Positions 11,755 to 15,908 of a DNA stretch of 15,908 bases are shown here, in pieces. This DNA is from an uncultured Thermoanaerobacterales bacterium (lineage in GTDB: Bacteria > Bacillota > Clostridia > Christensenellales > UBA1242), in NCBI GenBank assembly GCA_900557695.1, contig USTP01000014.1, positions 1 through 15,908 on the forward strand. Reading direction: 5' to 3'. The first letter of the stretch is position 1, and each line of letters opens with the position of its first letter. A model generated the notes under the pieces. It ran no database searches. It saw nothing but the letters and a program-made list of their open reading frames with translations, and had not been told where the DNA came from. A program made the position numbers and the translations under genes.

Positions 11755-12834
11755 ATGGGAAATATTGTTAATATTGTACCTAATTTGCTTGGTAAAATAA
11801 GCGTGGGGTGGATAGTAGGGCTATCAATTGGTGGAGCAGTTATTTTGGCTGCTATTATAACTTTTTTATGTATGGTCCCGCTAAGGCTATGGTTTAGAGC
11901 TGTTGTTTCGGGGGCTCATGTGTCTATGAGTAAGCTTATTGGTATGAAAATGCGTAAAGTTGATGTTAGTAAAATAGTTTTAACCTATATCACGGCTAAA
12001 AAGGCGGGCTTAACAATAACCCTAGATGAGCTTGAAACGCATTATATGGCAAATGGTGATATTGAAAGAGTTGTTAAAGCACTAATCTCGGCGCACTCTG
12101 CTAATATGGACTTATCGGTTCAAACCGCAAAAGCTATAGACCTTGCTGGAAGAGATGTTTATCAGGCGGTTAGAACATCGGTTGTGCCTAAAATTATTGA
12201 AACGCCAGTTGTTTCTGCCGTGGCAAAAGATGGTATTGAACTTAAAGTTAAAGCTAAAGTAACAGTTATTTCAAACATGCATATGCAAATATTTGGTGCT
12301 GGGGAAGAAACAATTATTGCGCGCGTGGGCGAAGGCGTTGTAACAACGGTTGGTTCTGCTGCGAGCCATAAAATAGTACTAGAGAACCCAGACCTTATTT
12401 CTAGCACGGTTTTGAATAAGGGGCTCGACACAGGAACTGCCTATGAGATTGTTTCAATAGACATTGCAGATATTGATGTTGGTAGAAATATTGGCGCAGA
12501 ACTTGAAATTGCGAACGCCGAGGCAGATAAGAGAATTGCCCAAGCTAAAGCCGAGGAAAGAAGAAGCATGGCAATTGCAACAGAGAATGAAATGAAAGCC
12601 AAGGTTCAAGAGATGCGTGCCATGGTAGTTCAGGCAGAGGCTGAAGTTCCAAGGGCGCTTGCAAAAGCTTTAAACAGCGGCAAGATGGGCGTTATGGACT
12701 ATTATAATATGAAAAATGTTCAAGCAGACACTGCTATGCGTAAAGCCTTAAGCGGAGAAACAGAGAATAGTGGTGGCGATAGTAGTGGTTCATCTTTTGC
12801 AGGGCAAACGGTTAGGTCGAGACCAAAATTATAA
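11755..12834 (+). CDS. floA: Flotillin-like protein FloA (SPFH family)
   Basis: FloA scaffolds dynamic lipid-raft-like membrane domains. This 359-residue protein has a hydrophobic membrane-inserted segment at about 15-45 (IVGLSIGGAVILAAIITFL), an SPFH domain (about 45-230; GIELKVKAKVTVISNMHMQIFGAGEETIIARVGEGVVT), and a C-terminal Ala/Glu-rich coiled coil (about 245-310; IGAELEIANAEADKRIAQAKAEERR) with the YYNMKNVQADT stretch typical of FloA. It is about 28 residues longer than the B. subtilis protein (331), mostly in a Ser/Gly-rich tail. I chose ATG 11755, after AAAGGGGG at the usual distance, rather than an in-frame start at 11716 that would overlap nfeD. It is coupled downstream to an unknown gene. 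Confidence 0.95.
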   Translation: MGNIVNIVPNLLGKISVGWIVGLSIGGAVILAAIITFLCMVPLRLWFRAVVSGAHVSMSKLIGMKMRKVDVSKIVLTYITAKKAGLTITLDELETHYMANGDIERVVKALISAHSANMDLSVQTAKAIDLAGRDVYQAVRTSVVPKIIETPVVSAVAKDGIELKVKAKVTVISNMHMQIFGAGEETIIARVGEGVVTTVGSAASHKIVLENPDLISSTVLNKGLDTGTAYEIVSIDIADIDVGRNIGAELEIANAEADKRIAQAKAEERRSMAIATENEMKAKVQEMRAMVVQAEAEVPRALAKALNSGKMGVMDYYNMKNVQADTAMRKALSGETENSGGDSSGSSFAGQTVRSRPKL

Positions 12835-12849
12835 AAATAGGAGGCAAAA

Positions 12850-13815
12850 ATGGGAACGCTTGAAATAGTGATAATAGTTTTTGTTGGCTTAATTGCTATT
12901 TTTGGGCTGTATTCCATTTTTTTCTCTAAGAAAGTTAAGGCAATAAAGAACAAGCGAAAAGAACAAAAAGAGCAAAAGAAAGCTGAAAAACTTAAAAAGA
13001 AACAAGATAAAAAGCAAAGCAAAAAGGGTGCAAGCGAAGCCGCTGATAAAGAAAGAAAAATCGAGCCAGTGGTAGTAAGCAAAAAAAAGCAAGAGGCTGA
13101 AAAACAAGAACCTCCATCTCCAGCCCCAGTTCCAGCTCAGCCAGAACCAGAGCTAGAGAAGAAAAAACCAGAGCCTTTTAGAATAATACGCAAGACCTCT
13201 CAAGTTAAGATAAATAAAAAAGCTTTAAAAAATGGTAGTAGAAATCCAAGCATCACAAAGGTTTTTGAGAATGGTAAAAGGATAGACGCGGTAGAACCGC
13301 AGGAAGTTAAGCCAGTTTCAGAGAAAGTGGAAACACAGGAAACGCAAGAACCACCTGTTTATGAAATAATTCGAGAAGATGTGGGAGATTTTGGTTTTAG
13401 AGAGCCTAAATATTTAGAGGAAAGCACTGAGGGTGGGTTTAGAATTGTTCCACCAAAGGGCTTGCCAAACCGTGCCCCTATTATTGGTGACAGAACCAAT
13501 TTTACTTCAAGGCTTACAGTTTCTAGCGATAATAATTTATCTGGGGTTTCGGGGCCTGGTATAAATAAGGCGATAGAGAGTGTGAATAAGCAAACAGAAA
13601 AGATAGAGAAAAAAACAGTAGACCTTGTGGAAGAGGTTAGACGAAAGCTTTTAGGGGAGCGAGATAGGTTAAAAGGCGAACCTAGCTTTAATGGGCAAAG
13701 CTATGAAGAGTTTATGGTAGATAACAGTAAAAATGCAACAAGCAAATTTAAAAACATAGATGCTGAAACGCTAATAATAGCCGATGCTATAAGCAACCCT
13801 AAATATAAGAAATAG
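12850..13815 (+). CDS. Unknown single-span, Lys- and Pro-rich protein in the floA operon
   Basis: I do not recognise this 321-residue protein. It has an N-terminal membrane span (about 5-27, IVIIVFVGLIAIFGLYSIFF), then a very basic Lys/Glu/Gln stretch (28-85) probably forming a charged helix. A Pro/Glu-rich segment (88-113) and a largely disordered region with two similar short elements, FRIIRK and YEIIRED, follow. The C-terminus (about 235-321) looks helical (NKAIESVNKQTEKIEKKT, then EEVRRKLLGERDRL) and ends in AETLIIADAISNPKYKK. With no signal peptidase site, the topology is probably one membrane anchor with a cytoplasmic tail. AGGAGG lies five bases before the ATG, 15 bases after floA, so it is co-expressed with NfeD and FloA. 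The place is that of yqfB in B. subtilis, but that protein is small and unlike this. A membrane-domain adaptor role is only inference. Confidence 0.8.
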   Translation: MGTLEIVIIVFVGLIAIFGLYSIFFSKKVKAIKNKRKEQKEQKKAEKLKKKQDKKQSKKGASEAADKERKIEPVVVSKKKQEAEKQEPPSPAPVPAQPEPELEKKKPEPFRIIRKTSQVKINKKALKNGSRNPSITKVFENGKRIDAVEPQEVKPVSEKVETQETQEPPVYEIIREDVGDFGFREPKYLEESTEGGFRIVPPKGLPNRAPIIGDRTNFTSRLTVSSDNNLSGVSGPGINKAIESVNKQTEKIEKKTVDLVEEVRRKLLGERDRLKGEPSFNGQSYEEFMVDNSKNATSKFKNIDAETLIIADAISNPKYKK

Positions 13816-13823
13816 TAAAAGAG

Positions 13824-13851
13824 AAAAGAGCCAGAAGACTCTTTTATTTTT
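13824..13851. terminator. Convergent intrinsic terminator
   Basis: AAAAGAG (13824-13830) pairs with CTCTTTT (13839-13845) across an 8-base loop, followed by ATTTTTT on the plus strand and by A/T-rich sequence on the minus strand. It separates the floA operon from yqfD and overlaps the yqfD stop codon. Confidence 0.7.
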
Positions 13852-14986
13852 TAATTGTTAAATATGTTTCAATATAGCAGTCTATTCTATACCTTGAACC
13901 CTCTTGAAAAGTGGTAAATGTTATATTTCTTTCCTCGGCGTTAGGTGGAAGAAGGCTCCTTGTTTTTTCAGTTAGGTTAAGCTTTATGTTTTCTTCCATG
14001 CTGGCATAAGGCACTGTGGTTTCAACGGCTTTTAGTTCGTAGTAGGTTGTGGTGCTTAACTTTACTGGCAAAAACAAATTTAAAAATGCATATCTTTTGT
14101 GAGTTTCGCTTTCATATAAAGAAAAGGGTATGGTTTTTGTTGAGTTTGTACTTTTGTTAAATATTTCAAGGTTGTTTACAGTGAGGGTATTTCCTGTTCG
14201 ATTATAAGATATTTGGTTTTCGTTATATATAGTAGATTCATGATAAAAACTCCTTAACACAATAGTTGCCGAAACAGGGGCGTTGCTACTAGAGCTAACA
14301 AGCGTTTGACCCTTTAAAACAATGTCGCCAAGAGCAACATTGCTCGTTCCGCTTGTTACATCTATAGAAACCACAATGCCGTTTTCTTCGGCGGTTAAAA
14401 CATAGTCGCTCTCAATTGTTTGCAGTTTAGCTTCAAGTATGTCTACATACACATGCACGCCCTTCACAGTGATATTAACGCCAGAAACTTGTTTGAAAGA
14501 TTGCATTAGGCTTCTTTCAAGTTCTCTATTAGAGGGTAAAGATGAGATGGGGGCCTGTTTGTAAATTCCGTTTGCTTTCAAACACTCTTTTAGTTTTTCA
14601 AGATTTTCCCCTTGAAAAATACACTCTTCTCCATTAGAGCAGGTGTGATTATCTATTACAATATGTATAGCAAGAACTCTGCTACTTAGATTTAATACTG
14701 AAAATAGGCAAATTAAGCACCCAATAATAAGCCCAAGGCTGTTTAAAAATTGGCGAAAGAGGTTGTCTAAACCAAATCTGCGTTCTATTTTAATTTTAAA
14801 TGCCTTTGAAAGGGGCGAACTTTTAAAAATTTTAAAACTAGATCTATCTATGTGGCAGCGAAGATTTTTGTTGTCGATTCGCTCTAGATTTGAAACATTT
14901 AACTTCTCGCGTTCAAAAAAAGCTAGCACATGGTGCAAGTTGAGCCCAGTTATTAAAATTTGGTATTTGCTTTTAAAGTTGTTCAC
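13844..14986 (-). CDS. yqfD: Sporulation protein YqfD
   Basis: This 380-residue member of the YqfD family is a mother-cell membrane protein expressed under sigma-E. It has an N-terminal soluble region (1-75), one membrane span (about 82-106, LNSLGLIIGCLICLFSVLNLSSRVL), and a large extracytoplasmic C-terminal part. The family hallmark is a lipoyl-like beta segment at about 196-232 (VLTAEENGIVVSIDVTSGTSNVALGDIVLKGQTLVS). Family members are usually near 390-400 residues, so this is essentially full length. The GTG start has GGGTGA nearby and lies 15 bases after yqfC. The unit reads away from ybeY, whereas yqfC-yqfD-phoH-ybeY are often co-directional; phoH is missing here. Confidence 0.92.
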   Translation of the reverse strand: MNNFKSKYQILITGLNLHHVLAFFEREKLNVSNLERIDNKNLRCHIDRSSFKIFKSSPLSKAFKIKIERRFGLDNLFRQFLNSLGLIIGCLICLFSVLNLSSRVLAIHIVIDNHTCSNGEECIFQGENLEKLKECLKANGIYKQAPISSLPSNRELERSLMQSFKQVSGVNITVKGVHVYVDILEAKLQTIESDYVLTAEENGIVVSIDVTSGTSNVALGDIVLKGQTLVSSSSNAPVSATIVLRSFYHESTIYNENQISYNRTGNTLTVNNLEIFNKSTNSTKTIPFSLYESETHKRYAFLNLFLPVKLSTTTYYELKAVETTVPYASMEENIKLNLTEKTRSLLPPNAEERNITFTTFQEGSRYRIDCYIETYLTIKK

Positions 14987-15001
14987 AAATTTTCACCCTA
15001 T

Positions 15002-15262
15002 TTATACAAAATTAACGCTAGAAATTGTGCCTAAAATGCTTATCTCTCTGTGGGCTATCTCTTTAATTTTTAGATTGTTGCCAAAAATTGTAAGAGTTTT
15101 GCCCTCTTCGCAAATAAGCGATATTTTTTCGTTAGATAGCTCGCAAATTTTTCTATAGCCCTCAATAACCACGCCAGAGGAGAAAGAAATATAGCAAGAG
15201 GTGTTGGTTTTTGTTTTTTCGTCTATTCCTAAAGCTGTAGCTGTTTCATCTAAAAAGCCCAC
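15002..15262 (-). CDS. yqfC: Sporulation protein YqfC (YabP/YqfC family)
   Basis: This 86-residue protein carries the YabP/YqfC pattern: SGVVIEGYRKICELSNEKISLICE followed by TLTIFGNNLKIKEIAHREISILGTISSVNF. The family consists of small sporulation proteins of unknown mechanism. The start is GTG, with AAAAAAGGAG eleven bases upstream; no in-frame ATG is available nearer. It is the first gene of the yqfC-yqfD operon, preceded by a sigma-E-like promoter at 15294-15322, which would give a leader of about 25 bases. Confidence 0.92.
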   Translation of the reverse strand: MGFLDETATALGIDEKTKTNTSCYISFSSGVVIEGYRKICELSNEKISLICEEGKTLTIFGNNLKIKEIAHREISILGTISSVNFV

Positions 15263-15293
15263 GGCAAAATATGCTCCTTTTTTGTTTTAATCA

Positions 15294-15322
15294 ATTGTAT
15301 GCTTAATGCTTTTATAAAATGA
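15294..15322 (-). promoter_or_regulatory. Sigma-E-type promoter of yqfC-yqfD
   Basis: On the minus strand, TCATTTT (15322-15316), a 14-base spacer and CATACAAT (15301-15294) match the Bacillus sigma-E consensus KMATATT-14/15-CATACAMT at 6 of 7 and 8 of 8 positions. Transcription would start near 15287, upstream of the AAGGAG site of yqfC. This agrees with known sigma-E control of yqfD in B. subtilis. Confidence 0.75.
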
Positions 15323-15334
15323 AAATAATTGTTC

Positions 15335-15363
15335 TTGACAAAATTTTATTTAAATGACAAAAT
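15335..15363 (+). promoter_or_regulatory. Candidate sigma-A promoter of ybeY
   Basis: TTGACA (15335-15340), a 17-base spacer and CAAAAT (15358-15363). The start near 15370 lies downstream of the first in-frame ATG (15354) but upstream of AAAGGAG (15374-15380), so it supports ATG 15387. Confidence 0.5.
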
Positions 15364-15386
15364 TAGAATACATAAAGGAGAACGCG

Positions 15387-15853
15387 ATGAAAATTCACTT
15401 CACTGGAAAACCAATTTCAATGCATTTAAAAAGGCAAATAAAAAAGGCCTCTAGCCTAAGTTTAGAGCATTTAAATCAGCCGTCTTCAAAAATAGAAATG
15501 GCAATAACCTTTCTTAGTGAGAGGGAAATGCAAGAACTTAATAACAGAACAAGGGGGATAAATAAAGTTACCGATGTTCTAAGTTTTCCTTCTTTTTCTT
15601 TAAAGCCTTATGAAATTATTGATGAAAACAATAGTGAAAACTATTTGCAAGGTAAAATTTTCCTTGGCGACATGGCAATATGCTTAATGCAGGCGCAAAG
15701 CCAGGCGCAAGAGTATGGGCAAAAGTTTGAGGACGAGATTGTTAAGCTTGTTGTTCATAGCACTCTTCATATGATGGGGTTTGACCACATTAGTGATGAC
15801 GACTATAAGGTTATGAATAGTGAAGAAGAGAAAATTGCAAGCAAATTTTATAC
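15387..15853 (+). CDS. ybeY: Endoribonuclease YbeY, 3' end lost
   Basis: YbeY is a zinc endoribonuclease needed for 16S rRNA maturation and ribosome quality control. The zinc motif HxxxHxxxxxH is present as His124, His128 and His134 (HSTLHMMGFDH), preceded by VTDVLSFPSF (61-70) and a GDMAICL strand, all family-typical. I chose ATG 15387 because AAAGGAG lies six bases upstream; an in-frame ATG at 15354 has no ribosome site. Genomic sequence ends at 15853, within codon 156. The remaining frame (C-L-L-Y-T-S-D-A-A...) is translated adapter and must not be annotated. The family is usually about 150-165 residues, so little real protein is missing. Confidence 0.93.
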
Positions 15854-15908
15854 CTGTCTCTTATACACATCTGACGCTGCCACGATCTTACGCGTGTAGA
15901 TCTCGGTG
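15854..15908. other. Illumina Nextera adapter read-through (artefact)
   Basis: CTGTCTCTTATACACATCT (15854-15872) is the Tn5 mosaic end used in Nextera libraries. GACGCTGCC-ACGA follows, the Nextera read-2 side adapter lacking one G. TCTTACGC (15886-15893) equals an i5 index, and GTGTAGATCTCGGTG (15894-15908) is the complement of the P5 oligo. It is library sequence joined to the genome. Confidence 0.97.

Noticed and set aside
14763..15158. Plus-strand 131-codon frame across yqfC and yqfD
   Set aside because: It is antisense to two recognised sporulation genes and has no promoter or ribosome site.
15354..15386. Upstream ATG as the ybeY start
   Set aside because: It has no ribosome site and would lie upstream of the likely transcription start; ATG 15387 has AAAGGAG at a proper distance.

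Overview
The window looks like one contig from an AT-rich, endospore-forming member of the Bacillota, most likely an uncultured Clostridia-type lineage. Three things point there. The gene order is a thinned version of the Firmicutes block mreB-minD-minE-spoIVFA-spoIVFB-radical SAM-DUF2344-rplU-prp-rpmA. Ribosomal protein bL27 carries the N-terminal extension that goes with the Prp protease. Several genes are sporulation-linked (spoIVFA/B, yqfC/yqfD), with good sigma-E promoter candidates. The last 55 bases are not genomic: they are Illumina Nextera adapter, so ybeY is cut off and the right end is a library artefact. The first base coincides with the edge of a repeat, so the left end may be an assembly break.

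Bases 1-920 are an accessory segment. It holds a small intact DUF559 (Vsr-like) nuclease gene and several copies of a double-hairpin repeat, one copy on each side of the gene in opposite orientation. Decayed copies also lie in the spoIVFA-spoIVFB gap.

Bases 954-3191 hold a divergent pair. On the minus strand is an MreB-like actin whose nucleotide-pocket motifs are nearly all substituted. On the plus strand are minD and a minE-like gene. Bases 3237-4805 encode a SpoIVFA-like membrane protein with a dead M23 domain and the intramembrane protease SpoIVFB. Bases 4855-8452 encode a B12-binding radical SAM protein, a DUF2344 protein and a WG-like repeat protein, the last with an apparent 1-nt frameshift near its start. 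Bases 8478-9510 are the rplU-prp-rpmA operon, with a strong promoter and an L21-type leader.

Bases 9558-11134 hold a divergent pair: a lone HEGRH zincin-like gene (minus) and an OGG1-type 8-oxoguanine glycosylase (plus). Bases 11159-13815 are an nfeD-floA operon with an unrecognised single-span, Lys/Pro-rich third gene. Bases 13844-15322 (minus) are yqfC-yqfD behind a sigma-E-like promoter, divergent from the truncated ybeY.

Functionally, most of the window concerns envelope and cell-shape organisation, sporulation and translation. The points most worth following are the DUF559-repeat association, the MreB-like protein with a ruined ATP site, the apparently leaderless genes, and the unknown partner of NfeD/FloA.
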